DNA of 40,170 nt from Akkermansia muciniphila. Its GTDB lineage: Bacteria > Verrucomicrobiota > Verrucomicrobiia > Verrucomicrobiales > Akkermansiaceae. The translations under genes and the position numbers were made by a program. Each line of letters opens with the position of its first letter. The stretch's first letter is position 1. This document shows, one piece after another, positions 8,378 to 17,473 of this stretch. Below the pieces are notes generated by a model. It saw only the letters and a program-made list of their open reading frames with translations. It ran no database searches and was not told where the DNA came from. The stretch is from the NCBI GenBank assembly GCA_945888515.1, contig CAMDAD010000028.1:1-40170 (forward strand). Reading direction: 5' to 3'.

Positions 8378-8833
8378 ATGAAGCATTGGCTGATCAAGAG
8401 CGAACCGGATGTGTTTTCGATTTCCGATCTGAAAAAAGTGAAGCAGGAGCCTTGGAGCGGCGTGCGCAATTATCAGGCGCGCAATTTCATGTGGCGCGAG
8501 ATGCAGATCGATGACCTCGCTCTCTTTTATCATAGCAATGCCACGCCGCCCGGCGTGGTGGGCGTGGCGAAGGTGGCATCGGAGCCCTATCCCGATCCGA
8601 CGCAGTGGGATCCGGCGTCCGAGTATTTCGATGAAAAATCCACCGAGGCCAAGCCGCGCTGGTGGTTGGTGGACTTCGCGTTTGTGAAAGAGTTTTCGCA
8701 AATGGTCACGCTGGAAGCGCTGCGTCAGGAACCGAAGTTGGAGGGCATGGTGGTGTTGCAAAAAGGCACACGGCTCTCGATCACGCCGGTGGTGAAAAAG
8801 CATTTTGATCTCGTGGTGAAACTGGGCCGGTGA
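8378..8833 (+). CDS. EVE domain protein
   Basis: This 151-residue protein is essentially a single EVE domain (PUA-like fold): it begins M-K-H-W-L-I-K-S-E-P-D-V-F-S and continues W-S-G-V-R-N-Y-Q-A-R-N-F-M, a pattern shared with human THYN1 and its bacterial homologues. EVE domains bind modified bases such as 5-methylcytosine in DNA or modified RNA. Stand-alone bacterial members have no settled role. It is divergent from the restriction-modification operon across a 272-base gap, so a base-modification link is attractive but only inferred. The stop overlaps the GTG of the next gene (GTGA at 8830-8833), so the two are co-translated. Confidence 0.9.
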   Translation: MKHWLIKSEPDVFSISDLKKVKQEPWSGVRNYQARNFMWREMQIDDLALFYHSNATPPGVVGVAKVASEPYPDPTQWDPASEYFDEKSTEAKPRWWLVDFAFVKEFSQMVTLEALRQEPKLEGMVVLQKGTRLSITPVVKKHFDLVVKLGR

Positions 8834-9579
8834 ACATGGTGCTCGATAGTCCCGCGGCCTGGACCATGGCACTCTGCGGTGCCCTGTGCGTGGGGCTATC
8901 CAAGACCGGCTTCACGGGAATCTCGCTGATTTCGGTGCTACTGTTCGCGGATTTATTTGGCGCGAAGACCTCGGTGGGACTGGTGCTGCCGCTACTCATC
9001 ATCGCCGACCTCACGGTCTATCCGGCCTTTCGCGAACATGGTTCTTGGAAGCCAGTCGGGAAATTATTGCTGCCCGCGTTGATCGGGTTGGCGATCGGTT
9101 ATGCAATTCTGGCGAGCATCGATGATGGCCAAGCGCGTCACGGCATCGGGCTTTCGGTGCTGTTGATGGTCGCGGTGCAGGCGCTGCGTTTGTGGAATCA
9201 GCCGCTGTTCCATCGCATTGCCGATTCACAGGCCTTCGGCGTGACGGCGGGAGTCACAGGCGGTATGGCGACGATGATCGCGAATGCCGCAGGGCCGGTG
9301 ATCCAGTTGTTTTTGCTATCGCGTCGCATTCCGAAAATGGAGCTCATTGGCATCAGCGCGCGGTTTTTTCTGCTGATCAATCTGATCAAGGTACCGATGA
9401 CCGTGCAACTGGATTTGATCACGTGGCAAACGCTCAAAATCAATCTCCTACTTGTGCCGGGCGTGTGGCTGGGGGTGATGGCTGGGAAATTTCTCGTCAA
9501 GCGCGTGCCGCAGCGTTGGTTCGAGTCATTAGTGATCGCGTTTTCCGTGATCGCGGGAACTCGGTTGCTGTTTTTCTAA
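8830..9579 (+). CDS. TauE/SafE family sulfite/organosulfonate exporter-like permease
   Basis: This 249-residue integral membrane protein has about eight hydrophobic segments and the family's duplicated half-repeats: an N-terminal G-L-S-K-T-G-F-T-G (22-30) and a central G-G-M-A-T-M-I-A-N-A-A-G-P (about 144-156), both characteristic of TauE/SafE proteins. Members export sulfite, sulfoacetate or related anions; the substrate here cannot be told. The start is GTG at 8830 (V-N-M-V-L-D), overlapping the EVE stop; an ATG two codons later (8836) is an alternative. The stop lies 3 bases from the stop of the convergent M50 protease gene, with no terminator between. Confidence 0.88.
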   Translation: MNMVLDSPAAWTMALCGALCVGLSKTGFTGISLISVLLFADLFGAKTSVGLVLPLLIIADLTVYPAFREHGSWKPVGKLLLPALIGLAIGYAILASIDDGQARHGIGLSVLLMVAVQALRLWNQPLFHRIADSQAFGVTAGVTGGMATMIANAAGPVIQLFLLSRRIPKMELIGISARFFLLINLIKVPMTVQLDLITWQTLKINLLLVPGVWLGVMAGKFLVKRVPQRWFESLVIAFSVIAGTRLLFF

Positions 9580-9582
9580 TGA

Positions 9583-10221
9583 TCAACGGTAGGTCTCTCT
9601 CAGTTCTTGGTAGTTCTGATAGGCGAAGTAGAGCATGAAAAATGGCATGAAGACGTCAATTCCCGACACCCACAGCGCGATCGCCGCGCTCACCGCCACG
9701 CCCATGCTGAACTGCAAGCACAACTTACGCCGTTGCGGACCGAACAGTGCTGCCATCATTTGGCCGCCATCGAGCGGATAGACGGGAATCAAATTCAGCA
9801 AGGCCCAGAAAATACTCACGTAACGCAAGCTGCTGATGAAGAATTTGAACGCTTCCGATACGTCATTGAGAAAAAACAACGCGACGAATGCGATGACCCC
9901 GAGCAACATCTGCACGGCAGGTCCAGCCGCTGTGACGAGGAAACTCTCCATACGCGTGAAACGGGAACCGGGAAAGGCTGCGTAACCACCGAAGCCATGG
10001 AGCACGATGAAAGGACGCGCCTTGAACAATTTTCCCGTCAAGGCGTGTCCCAGCTCGTGCACAAAGATCGACAGAGCCCCCGCAATGACAAACAAGGCAA
10101 TCATGAGAGCCTCATTCCCGCCGCTGGCAGATCTGCCAAAGTTCGACCCCAACAATGCCATGATCACCCAAAACCATGGCTGGATTTCCACGGGCATGCC
10201 GAAAAAAGTAAAACGTATCAT
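9583..10221 (-). CDS. Site-2 protease family (M50) membrane metalloprotease
   Basis: This 212-residue membrane protein carries the zinc motif H55-E-L-G-H59 in a transmembrane segment and a second conserved motif N-L-I-P-V-Y-P-L-D151-G-G-Q, which supplies the third metal ligand. These are hallmarks of M50 intramembrane proteases of the short SpoIVFB/rhizobial type without a PDZ domain. Substrates are usually membrane-bound transcription factors or sigma regulators; none is apparent nearby. It is a single gene, convergent with the TauE gene and divergent from the MBL hydrolase. A promoter with TTGCAA and TAGTTT lies immediately upstream. Confidence 0.9.
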   Translation of the reverse strand: MIRFTFFGMPVEIQPWFWVIMALLGSNFGRSASGGNEALMIALFVIAGALSIFVHELGHALTGKLFKARPFIVLHGFGGYAAFPGSRFTRMESFLVTAAGPAVQMLLGVIAFVALFFLNDVSEAFKFFISSLRYVSIFWALLNLIPVYPLDGGQMMAALFGPQRRKLCLQFSMGVAVSAAIALWVSGIDVFMPFFMLYFAYQNYQELRETYR

Positions 10222-10227
10222 CTCCCC

Positions 10228-10257
10228 AAACTATGGCGAAAATGCCCAAGATTGCAA
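10228..10257 (-). promoter_or_regulatory. Promoter of the M50 protease gene (leaderless layout)
   Basis: On the minus strand TTGCAA (10257-10252), an 18-base spacer and TAGTTT (10233-10228) are followed by GGGGAG and the ATG at 10221. The predicted +1 falls on the start codon. GGGGAG could also act as a very close ribosome-binding site. Confidence 0.45.
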
Positions 10258-10382
10258 GGATCTGTTGCAGAGATTCGTGGTCAATGGGGAGCACAGCGCC
10301 AGGGAGCTTCGACTGCCGGCTCCAGAGTCGAGCAATCTATCGCGCTAGCACGCGTGGGTTCTCCATTCTTTGACGCGAATCC

Positions 10383-10411
10383 TTGACCGGTGCCCCCTTC
10401 TTAGGTCATAG
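10383..10411 (+). promoter_or_regulatory. Promoter of the MBL hydrolase gene (leaderless layout)
   Basis: TTGACC (10383-10388), a 17-base spacer and TCATAG (10406-10411) end 7 bases before the ATG at 10419. This decides the start at 10419, because an upstream ATG at 10383 coincides with the -35 element. Confidence 0.5.
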
Positions 10412-10418
10412 ATCGGTC

Positions 10419-11186
10419 ATGCAATTCGCAATTCTCGGCAGCGGTAGCAGTGGCAATGCCACTCTCGCAAAATCCACCCACACCACCGTCCTCGTCGATG
10501 CCGGCCTGAGCGCCAGGCAGTTGCTCTCGCGCGCTCAGTCCCTGGGCGCGGATACGATCGATGCCATCCTGATCACACACGAACACGGCGACCACATACG
10601 CGGCTTGAAACCCCTCCTCAAGCAACGCAGCATTCCCATCTACGCCAGCAGCGCCACCGCTCACGTGCTGCGCGAATCCGGCATCCAGGCGACGTGGCGC
10701 ACCTTCGAACCCGGACAGGCTTTTCCCATCGGCGATCTCACCGTGCAAAGTTTTTCTATCCAGCACGACGCCGTCGATCCCGTTGGCTATGTCTTGCGCA
10801 GCGCGGAAAAAAGTCTCGGACTCATCAGCGATGCCGGCCACGTCACGCAGAGCGTCACCCAGCACCTGCAGGGCATGAACGGGCTTTATCTCGAAGCGAA
10901 TTACGACGACGCTCTCCTCGCCGCCGATACCAAACGCCCGTGGACGATCAAGCAACGCATCAGCTCACGGCACGGGCATTTGTCGAATGTCCAGGCGGCC
11001 GAGTTGTTAGAAAACATCAGCCACGCGTCCCTGCGACACGTCGTGCTCGCGCACCTCAGCACTGACTGCAACTGCCGCCAAATCGCCATGCGCACCATGC
11101 AGCAAGTCCTTACCAGTAAAGGCCTCACACAAGTCACCGTGAATTGCGCCACGCAGGATGAAACTTGCGGGTGGTGGGACCTCTGA
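10419..11186 (+). CDS. MBL-fold metallo-hydrolase, YycJ/WalJ-like
   Basis: This 255-residue soluble protein has the metallo-beta-lactamase metal motif T-H54-E-H56-G-D58-H59 and starts M-Q-F-A-I-L-G-S-G-S-S-G-N-A, the N-terminal pattern of the YycJ/WalJ group, whose Gram-positive members act as a 5'-3' exonuclease in mismatch repair and cell-wall regulation. Further conserved features include S-I-Q-H-D-A (about 117-122), S-D-A-G-H (about 142-146) and S-R-H-G-H-L-S (about 186-192). The start at 10419 is supported by the promoter position. It is monocistronic, with 184 bases before the next gene. Its role in this organism is inferred to be nucleic-acid processing. Confidence 0.88.
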   Translation: MQFAILGSGSSGNATLAKSTHTTVLVDAGLSARQLLSRAQSLGADTIDAILITHEHGDHIRGLKPLLKQRSIPIYASSATAHVLRESGIQATWRTFEPGQAFPIGDLTVQSFSIQHDAVDPVGYVLRSAEKSLGLISDAGHVTQSVTQHLQGMNGLYLEANYDDALLAADTKRPWTIKQRISSRHGHLSNVQAAELLENISHASLRHVVLAHLSTDCNCRQIAMRTMQQVLTSKGLTQVTVNCATQDETCGWWDL

Positions 11187-11370
11187 ACCGAGCGGTATCA
11201 CTTTCACTCACACGCGAACGATTGGCAGCTCGGCCGCATTGATCGGAACACTCCACGTCGCAAGAAATCATAGGGAGGTCCCGCGCTCGGTCTGTAGCCT
11301 TCGCGATCGCGGCCCTTCGGATCAGACGGATTTGACCTTGCAATTTTTCTCCCTAGTGTGAATCTCACTC

Positions 11371-13101
11371 ATGCTCCGTTACCTCTTGTATTTCTCGCTG
11401 GGCGGTATCGCTGCCGGTGTCGATCACGGACCCTTTGTGCAGTGGTATCACGATCCCTGCCACGAGGCGGAGATCCGTTGGGTCGATCGCGGCACGCAGC
11501 AAACGATCGAAGGAGCCTGGGCGGTGGGGAAAGCAGGATTCGGCTACGGCGATGGGGATGACAGCACGGTTTTTTCGCAGATGAAAGATCGTTACGTGAG
11601 CATCGCCCTGCGCAAAAAAATCACCGCGACTTTCCAACCGGAAGAGCAGGATGCTTTGGTGGCGGAGGTGCTATACGATGATGGCTTCGTGCTATTTATC
11701 GATGGCAAGGAAGTGCTGCGGAAAAACTGCAGCGGCAGCGACGGCGAAATCAAGTCACAGGGATCGCACGAGGCAACCAAGTGGGAACGTTTCCCACTGG
11801 GAAAAGCAGTCGGCCTCATCAAGGCAGGCTCCATCGTCAGCGCTCAGGTGATCAATGACAAAGCTGATAGCAGCGATCTTTCGTTTGATCTTAGTTTAAC
11901 GATTCAAGGGAAAAAATCGATTTATCTGATCAAGCGTCAAGATACCTGGCACTACCTCGCCAAGAAAGCTCCGGAGGCCCAATGGAAAACAGTATGTCCG
12001 GAAATTGCCCAAACGCCCGCCTCTGTGGCCAAGAATGACTCGCTGGGCTATCGTATCGCTGGGCAGACCGAGTGGACGTGGATGGACACGCAGTCGCACC
12101 CCTTTGCCAACAGCGACAGCACGGTTCACGCGGCCTCTCTCACGGGGCTTAAAGCCGATACGCGCTATGAATTCACCATCCGCCATCAAGCCGATCAAAG
12201 CCTCAACGGTCCGTATTTGATGCAGACCGCGCCGGAAACGTTTCGACCCATGCATTTTGTCATCGGTGGCGACATGTATCACGGTCGCAACTCGCTCGAT
12301 GCCATGAACAAACGCGCGGGTGCAGAGGACCCGTTGTTTGCCGCGCTGATTGGCGACCTTGCCTACGCGAATGACAGCATCGTCGAACGCTGGTACGACT
12401 GGATTGACTCCTGGGTACAAAACGCCAAAGCGCCCGACGGTCGACTGATTCCCATGGTCATCGGCATGGGCAATCATGAAGTAGTGGGCACGGGATTTTT
12501 TCCTGAAAAAAACACGCCTGGTCCGGAAAAATCGACACAGTTTTACAGCCTGTTCCGCATGGGCCAACGCGATGGTCGGGCGATTTCCTACTACAACCTC
12601 GATATCGGCAATTACCTGAGTTTGATTTTGTTAGACTCAGGACACACCCAACGCATTTCCGAACAGGTGACATTTTTGCAAAGCTCCGCCGCCGAGCGTC
12701 GTAAGGTGCCTTATGTTTTCGCCGCCTATCATCGACCCGCGTGGGGCACGGGCGTGAAAGAGGATGCGATGGATATTCAGCAGAAGTGGTGTCCGCTATT
12801 CGAAGCGCACGGAGTGGATGCCGTATTCGAGCACGATCATCACACCTACAAACGCACATGGCCACTGATCGCGGGCAAACGTGATGACGCCAAGGGCATC
12901 CCCTACCTCGGCGATGGAGCTTGGGGAGCTGCTGTGCGTCGCGTTCCGCCCAAGGATTTGCTCACGCGCCCATGGATCGCCAAGCAGGCCGACCTGAATC
13001 ATCTTTTCCGCGTTACACTCGACCATGGGAAGTTTCATTGTGAGGCGAAAACAGCGGATGGCAAAGTCTTCGATGAGGCGACTTATCCACAGCGTCAGTA
13101 G
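11371..13101 (+). CDS. Purple-acid-phosphatase-like metallophosphoesterase with N-terminal fibronectin-like domains
   Basis: This 576-residue protein has a short hydrophobic N-terminus, suggesting export. An extended beta-rich part (20-290) includes a fibronectin-III-like segment typical of purple acid phosphatases (L-T-G-L-K-A-D-T-R-Y-E-F near 258-269). The catalytic domain follows: G-G-D301, G-D329-L-A-Y332-A-N, G-N368-H369-E, A-Y-H454-R-P-A-W and E-H488-D-H490-H-T-Y, together the full set of dimetal ligands. It should hydrolyse phosphate esters outside the cytoplasm. TTGACC at 11332 and TAGTGT at 11354 could be its promoter, leaving about 11 bases to the ATG. Its stop abuts the stop of batE with no bases between. 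Confidence 0.85.
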   Translation: MLRYLLYFSLGGIAAGVDHGPFVQWYHDPCHEAEIRWVDRGTQQTIEGAWAVGKAGFGYGDGDDSTVFSQMKDRYVSIALRKKITATFQPEEQDALVAEVLYDDGFVLFIDGKEVLRKNCSGSDGEIKSQGSHEATKWERFPLGKAVGLIKAGSIVSAQVINDKADSSDLSFDLSLTIQGKKSIYLIKRQDTWHYLAKKAPEAQWKTVCPEIAQTPASVAKNDSLGYRIAGQTEWTWMDTQSHPFANSDSTVHAASLTGLKADTRYEFTIRHQADQSLNGPYLMQTAPETFRPMHFVIGGDMYHGRNSLDAMNKRAGAEDPLFAALIGDLAYANDSIVERWYDWIDSWVQNAKAPDGRLIPMVIGMGNHEVVGTGFFPEKNTPGPEKSTQFYSLFRMGQRDGRAISYYNLDIGNYLSLILLDSGHTQRISEQVTFLQSSAAERRKVPYVFAAYHRPAWGTGVKEDAMDIQQKWCPLFEAHGVDAVFEHDHHTYKRTWPLIAGKRDDAKGIPYLGDGAWGAAVRRVPPKDLLTRPWIAKQADLNHLFRVTLDHGKFHCEAKTADGKVFDEATYPQRQ

Positions 13102-13836
13102 TCAAGGAAGCGCGATTTTTTCTAACGAATCTTTGCGCAGCCACCCGCGTGTGTGTCCCGGTGTAAGCTCTGCGAAGACGTAATCACCCTGTTCTTGCAA
13201 CAGGCTCACCACGGAGCCCAACGGACAGGAAGTCACTTTTTCCGAGGTCGGAAAAGGCGATAGCTGGAGCGCTTGATCGGCTGCCAGCACTACCGCGAGA
13301 CGGTCCTCCGATGCGCGCTGTTTCACCACCCATGCCGAACCCGTCATCGCCGCACAGGCGCATGCCGATAACGCAAAGCACAGCAATCTGGTATTGCGAC
13401 GCGATGACAGCCAAGCGCCCCAGAAAAATACAACCAGAAAAACGCTTGATACTAAAAAAACAACGAACCACTCATCGCGACTGAACCACGCGATCCATGC
13501 AGGCAAATCCCTCGCTAGAATCTTCGCATCGGGCAATGACAATTCTTGGCGCAACAGGGTCAGATTGTTTTGAGTATCCACCGCGCGGGGACTCAGGGCA
13601 AGGCTGCGCTCGTAAGCGAGAACCGCGCGCCCCACATCGCCGGCTTGTTGATGACAGTAGCCGAGATTGTAATAGACGCTGGCACTCGGTCCCTCTTCTA
13701 GCAAGGCGGTGGAATAGCGGGAGATGGCTTGCTCCCACTCACCTTTCTCAGCAGACCATTGCGCGAGTAAAAAAGGAGGAGCACCAGCCTGTACCAGTAG
13801 CGTCAGCGCGAACCATAGAATGAGAAAAGCTTTCAT
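13102..13836 (-). CDS. batE: BatE-like TPR and SH3 domain protein
   Basis: This 244-residue protein is the last gene of the Bat (Bacteroides aerotolerance) cluster. It has a signal sequence (1-20), TPR repeats (about 30-105: A-S-V-Y-Y-N-L-G-Y-C-H-Q-Q-A-G-D), two transmembrane helices (about 120-150 and 152-172) and a C-terminal SH3-like domain (about 180-240). It probably works with BatA, BatB and BatD as part of a membrane complex at the cell envelope linked to stress tolerance; the biochemical role is not known. Its ATG overlaps the batD stop (13836-13833, ATGA). The 3' end abuts the phosphatase gene on the other strand. Confidence 0.8.
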   Translation of the reverse strand: MKAFLILWFALTLLVQAGAPPFLLAQWSAEKGEWEQAISRYSTALLEEGPSASVYYNLGYCHQQAGDVGRAVLAYERSLALSPRAVDTQNNLTLLRQELSLPDAKILARDLPAWIAWFSRDEWFVVFLVSSVFLVVFFWGAWLSSRRNTRLLCFALSACACAAMTGSAWVVKQRASEDRLAVVLAADQALQLSPFPTSEKVTSCPLGSVVSLLQEQGDYVFAELTPGHTRGWLRKDSLEKIALP

Positions 13837-15620
13837 GAATCGAGCGATTGCAGGGCTTGTTGATGAAGAGATTGCCAGCGCGACCAGTCCACTTCTTGCG
13901 CGGACGATGCATAAGACCAGCGATCCGCCTCGCGAAAAAAGGCAGTGACGGGAGAATCAGGGCCACAGTTTTTGACCACATCATGCAGCGAAATGGCAGA
14001 CGCATTCACCTGCCATCGCGCGGCCAAGGGGATCTGGAGGGAGCGTCGAGCCGACTCCCAGTATCGCGCGGCAGATTGCGCACGCGCATGCTGCTGCGCC
14101 TCGGCGAGAGCCTGCGCGATGTCTCTTTTTCGCTGTTGCCGCGCGCGCAGCAGTGGGTCTTGCCAATGCCTCCGCCACCACGCTGCGGCAGGGGCCAGAG
14201 CGGAGAAAAACAAAGCGAGAGAACCTAACACAAAAACATTCACGCGTCCCGCCAAACCGGAGAAAAGAGCGGCGCGGTCATTGCGTTTCCGCAAGGGCAT
14301 CAGACCCTGCGTATCCTCCGCCGGCGCAGGCGCGGTGACCTCTGTTGTTGGAACCTTTTCCTCTTGCATCGCCTCACCGCTGATGGCGACGCGTTTCACA
14401 TCGGAAGCAATCGCGAGATACTTCGCTTGTTTCGGGTCGAAATAACTCAGCGCAAACGCCACATCGTATTCGCCATTGCGCCGCGCGATGGCATTGTACT
14501 GAAACACCTTGCTGCCCGAAAACGAGGCGATGTCGCTAGGAGTGAATTGATCCTGCCCCGGATACCATTTCCACAAGTCCGCCGGGCTCAGCTCGGGCGC
14601 TTTCATCGTGGCAAAGTTCCCGCTGCCCTTAATGCGCAGCGCCACCCGCTGCGGCTCGCCGGTTTTCCACTGCGCAGGAATCTCTAACGCATCGAAAGCG
14701 AACTCACCCACCGCGCCAGAGAAGTTGGCGGGTTTCCCCTCCTCCGGCAAGGCGCGCACGGTGAGCGGCATGTCGGCGCTGCGCAAGGTGACTTCGTTTT
14801 CTGTATATCTCACTTGCGCACCGCGACCAAAGGCAGCGCGAAACGGATCATTCGGATCGCCACGACGCGGGCGCAGCACAGGCTTCGAACGATCCGGCAA
14901 GGCCACAGTGGCTTTCACCGAGAGATTGACCGACTGCGTGCCCGCCTTCGTCGCGGAAATGCCGCCGAACCAAGTAAGCGTGCGATGCTGTTTACCGTCC
15001 TTGGTTTCGACACTTTGCTGCGGCTGCTCGCTGACATTGTGCAACGTGAAGGCTCCGCTTTCTGGTTGGATGATGCTGCGCAACTCGATTTGCGCATCCA
15101 TCGGTAAAAACGCCTGAATCCGAACGGGCGCGATTTCTCCCAGATAGATTTCCTTGCGCTCGGGAATCGCCAACTCGACGACCATTGTGCCGCATCGCTG
15201 GGGATCTACCGCGGGAGCATCGGGCTCCGCCTGGGCCGTTCCGTCATCGAACACCACGAGTTGTTGCGGCTTCGTTTGCAGCACCTTGCCATCGACTTTC
15301 ACCGCAACCGGGGGAATCGTGTATTCCCCTGCTACCATCGATCCCACCGTGTAGGAAAAACGCACCGTTTGCGAGGCCACGCCGTTAACGATGGATAGCA
15401 TCTGGTTTCGGCCTTGAAAATCGATGATCAAATTCGGCACCGCCGCGATGACCGGTTGCTCGGCCCTGCCACCACTCACTTGAATCGTAAAATTCGCCCC
15501 TTCCCCTGTAGCGAGGCGATTTGCATCGAGCGTCACTTCCACCTCCGCACCTTGAACGGCCATGAGCAACCATGTCGCCAGCAGCAGGTGACTCCACCAA
15601 TGTCGTGCCCTCCTCACCAT
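13833..15620 (-). CDS. batD: BatD oxygen-tolerance protein
   Basis: BatD is a large surface- or periplasm-facing protein anchored by a C-terminal helix. This 595-residue copy has a signal peptide (about 1-24, cleaved after V-Q-G-A), several immunoglobulin-like beta domains in the V-T-L-D-A-N-R-L-A-T-G-E style of the BatD family (starting at residue 29), a transmembrane segment near 455-475 and a cytoplasmic tail rich in charged helices. It overlaps the upstream batB/C gene by 7 bases (15614-15620) and overlaps batE by 4. All Bat genes here are therefore translationally coupled. No sign of damage was seen. Confidence 0.85.
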   Translation of the reverse strand: MVRRARHWWSHLLLATWLLMAVQGAEVEVTLDANRLATGEGANFTIQVSGGRAEQPVIAAVPNLIIDFQGRNQMLSIVNGVASQTVRFSYTVGSMVAGEYTIPPVAVKVDGKVLQTKPQQLVVFDDGTAQAEPDAPAVDPQRCGTMVVELAIPERKEIYLGEIAPVRIQAFLPMDAQIELRSIIQPESGAFTLHNVSEQPQQSVETKDGKQHRTLTWFGGISATKAGTQSVNLSVKATVALPDRSKPVLRPRRGDPNDPFRAAFGRGAQVRYTENEVTLRSADMPLTVRALPEEGKPANFSGAVGEFAFDALEIPAQWKTGEPQRVALRIKGSGNFATMKAPELSPADLWKWYPGQDQFTPSDIASFSGSKVFQYNAIARRNGEYDVAFALSYFDPKQAKYLAIASDVKRVAISGEAMQEEKVPTTEVTAPAPAEDTQGLMPLRKRNDRAALFSGLAGRVNVFVLGSLALFFSALAPAAAWWRRHWQDPLLRARQQRKRDIAQALAEAQQHARAQSAARYWESARRSLQIPLAARWQVNASAISLHDVVKNCGPDSPVTAFFREADRWSYASSAQEVDWSRWQSLHQQALQSLDS

Positions 15621-17473
15621 GTTTTCCCTTTGGTTGTGTTGTCGGATTTACCATCGCGGCGCTGCGGAAAGGGGATCACGCGTCGCTCCTCGTGACGCAG
15701 CGATTCTAACAACTGCTTAGCTTCCTCCGCCGTCATCTCGCGGGCTTGCGCGGGTGACGCCTCCTGTTGACCTTGCTCCTTACCCTCGTTTTCTGATGGT
15801 TCTTGTGGGGCCTCCTGAGATTCCTTCGGCTCGCCCTTTTCCTCCTGCGTCTCGCCGTTCTCTTCCTTGCCTTGCTCCTTTGCGTCTTCTTCTTTCCCCT
15901 CTTTCGATTCCTGCTTCTGCTCTTCGCCACTCTGCTCCTGCGAATCTTTCTGCTCCTGCTCCTGCTTTTCTTTTTCCTGTTGTTCCTGCTCTTTTTTCTC
16001 CTGCTCCTGCTGGTCTTTGTTTTGCTGATCCTGCGGATTTTGTTGCTGCTGTTGTTGTTGCAGTTCTTCGAGTTTCTTTTTTACCAAGTCGCAATTGTAG
16101 CGAGCATCGTCATCGTCGCCGCGCAGGGCCAGCGCGTCTTCGTAGGCTTTGATGGAGTCCTGCCAGCGCTTGACGGTGGTCTCAGGTTCCTGTTGCTGCA
16201 CTTGTTGCCCGAGCCGATACAGGGCATTTCCCAAGTTGTAATAGGCGCGTTGTTGTAATTCCAGATCCGGGGTATGAAGCGACTCACGCAAGTGATCCGT
16301 CGCCTCCACAAATTCACCGCGCTGGTAAGCCTCCGTGCCGCGATTGTAACTCACCGTCTCCGCCGTTTGCGCTGGTAGCGGATAACTCAAGGCCGCAGTG
16401 ACTATGATGGCGAGCGTCCATCCGCTGAGAGCTTGGCGAGAACTGATGCGTTTTCGATCCGAAAGAAAAAACTCTACAAGCAACAAAAACACCGCAAGTG
16501 CTAAGGGCCACACGAATTGTTCTAAGGGGATTTTTTCCATGCGCTGGTTCAGATCGGTTTTCGGCATCAGGCGCAGTTTTTCTTGATAGATCGTATTCAG
16601 ACCCTCCGCGCCACGACCGAGCGGAACGTAGAGCCCCTTGGTGGTCTCGGCGATTTTTTTCAAAGTGCTCTCGTCCAGCTTGGTGCGCACGACTTCTCCC
16701 TTTTGATCGCGCATGACATCGCGACGGCCATTTTGAAACTGTACGGGAATCGTCGATCCCTCGGGATTTCCGACGCCCACGGTGTAGATCACCATGCCTT
16801 TTTCATGCGCCTTTTTCGCCGCATCCAGTACGTCTCCTTGCAAGTCTTCGCCGTCGGTGATGAGCACGAGGATGCGCTGATTGTTTTGATTTTCCTCAAA
16901 CAAACGCTCGGCCTCCTGGATCGCGCTGGCGAGGTCGGTGCCCTGATGCGGAATCATTTGGGTGTTGATCACTTGCAGGGATTCGCGGAAGGCATCGTAG
17001 TCGAGCGTGAGCGGACACAAGGCATACGCACTTCCCGCAAAGGGAATCAGCCCGATGCGGTCGCCCTCGAGCCGATCGACAAAATCATGGATGCCGAGCC
17101 GCGCGCGGTCGAGTCGGTTCGGCGTGAGGTCGTCCGCGAGCATGCTCTGCGAAGTATCGAGCGCGAATAACAAGTCGATGCCGCGACGCCGCACCTCGCG
17201 AAATTCATAGCCCATCTGCGGACGAGCCAGTGCCGTAAAACAGAGGCCAATCGCTGAGATCCACAACACGCGCTTGAGTCGGCGACGTTGCGGCGAATCC
17301 CCAGCAAAGAGCAAGGGCAGGAATCGTGCGTGTGCCATTTTTTCCAAATCACTCTGACGACGGCGATCGAATTTCCGATAGAAAAGCGTGATCGCAACGC
17401 AGACGACAAGGCCCAGCGCCAACCACCAGGGCTGGCCGAACTGCAAACCGGATTCTTCTGCAAAGGCAATCAT
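15614..17473 (-). CDS. batB: BatB-BatC fusion: von Willebrand A domain, TPR repeats and Q/E/K-rich tail
   Basis: Residues 1-340 are BatB: two N-terminal membrane segments (about 14-31 and 68-82), a von Willebrand A domain with an intact MIDAS motif D106-T-S108-Q-S110 and a further membrane helix (about 330-345). A second hydrophobic segment lies near 360-375. Residues about 380-480 carry TPR repeats (Y-Y-N-L-G-N-A-L-Y), and 480-600 form a low-complexity stretch of Q, E and K, both typical of BatC. BatB and BatC are often separate genes. The start is ATG at 17473, where it overlaps the batA fragment's stop as ATGA; an upstream extension to 17557 would lie within batA. The MIDAS suggests metal-dependent binding to partner proteins. 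Confidence 0.85.
   Translation of the reverse strand: MIAFAEESGLQFGQPWWLALGLVVCVAITLFYRKFDRRRQSDLEKMAHARFLPLLFAGDSPQRRRLKRVLWISAIGLCFTALARPQMGYEFREVRRRGIDLLFALDTSQSMLADDLTPNRLDRARLGIHDFVDRLEGDRIGLIPFAGSAYALCPLTLDYDAFRESLQVINTQMIPHQGTDLASAIQEAERLFEENQNNQRILVLITDGEDLQGDVLDAAKKAHEKGMVIYTVGVGNPEGSTIPVQFQNGRRDVMRDQKGEVVRTKLDESTLKKIAETTKGLYVPLGRGAEGLNTIYQEKLRLMPKTDLNQRMEKIPLEQFVWPLALAVFLLLVEFFLSDRKRISSRQALSGWTLAIIVTAALSYPLPAQTAETVSYNRGTEAYQRGEFVEATDHLRESLHTPDLELQQRAYYNLGNALYRLGQQVQQQEPETTVKRWQDSIKAYEDALALRGDDDDARYNCDLVKKKLEELQQQQQQQNPQDQQNKDQQEQEKKEQEQQEKEKQEQEQKDSQEQSGEEQKQESKEGKEEDAKEQGKEENGETQEEKGEPKESQEAPQEPSENEGKEQGQQEASPAQAREMTAEEAKQLLESLRHEERRVIPFPQRRDGKSDNTTKGKTW

Noticed and set aside
8177-8872. 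A 231-residue open frame opposite the EVE gene
   Set aside because: The composition (His/Arg rich) and lack of any family pattern mark it as antisense to a well-supported gene.
11176-11292. GGGACCTC/GAGGTCCC inverted repeat flanking about 100 bases between the MBL gene and the phosphatase gene
   Set aside because: The arms are short and far apart, there is no T-run, and neither a terminator nor an insertion boundary fits.
15803-16258. A 151-residue hydrophobic open frame on the plus strand, very rich in Leu and Phe
   Set aside because: It is the antisense image of the Q/E/K-rich low-complexity tail of BatB-BatC; no promoter, family or start signal supports it.
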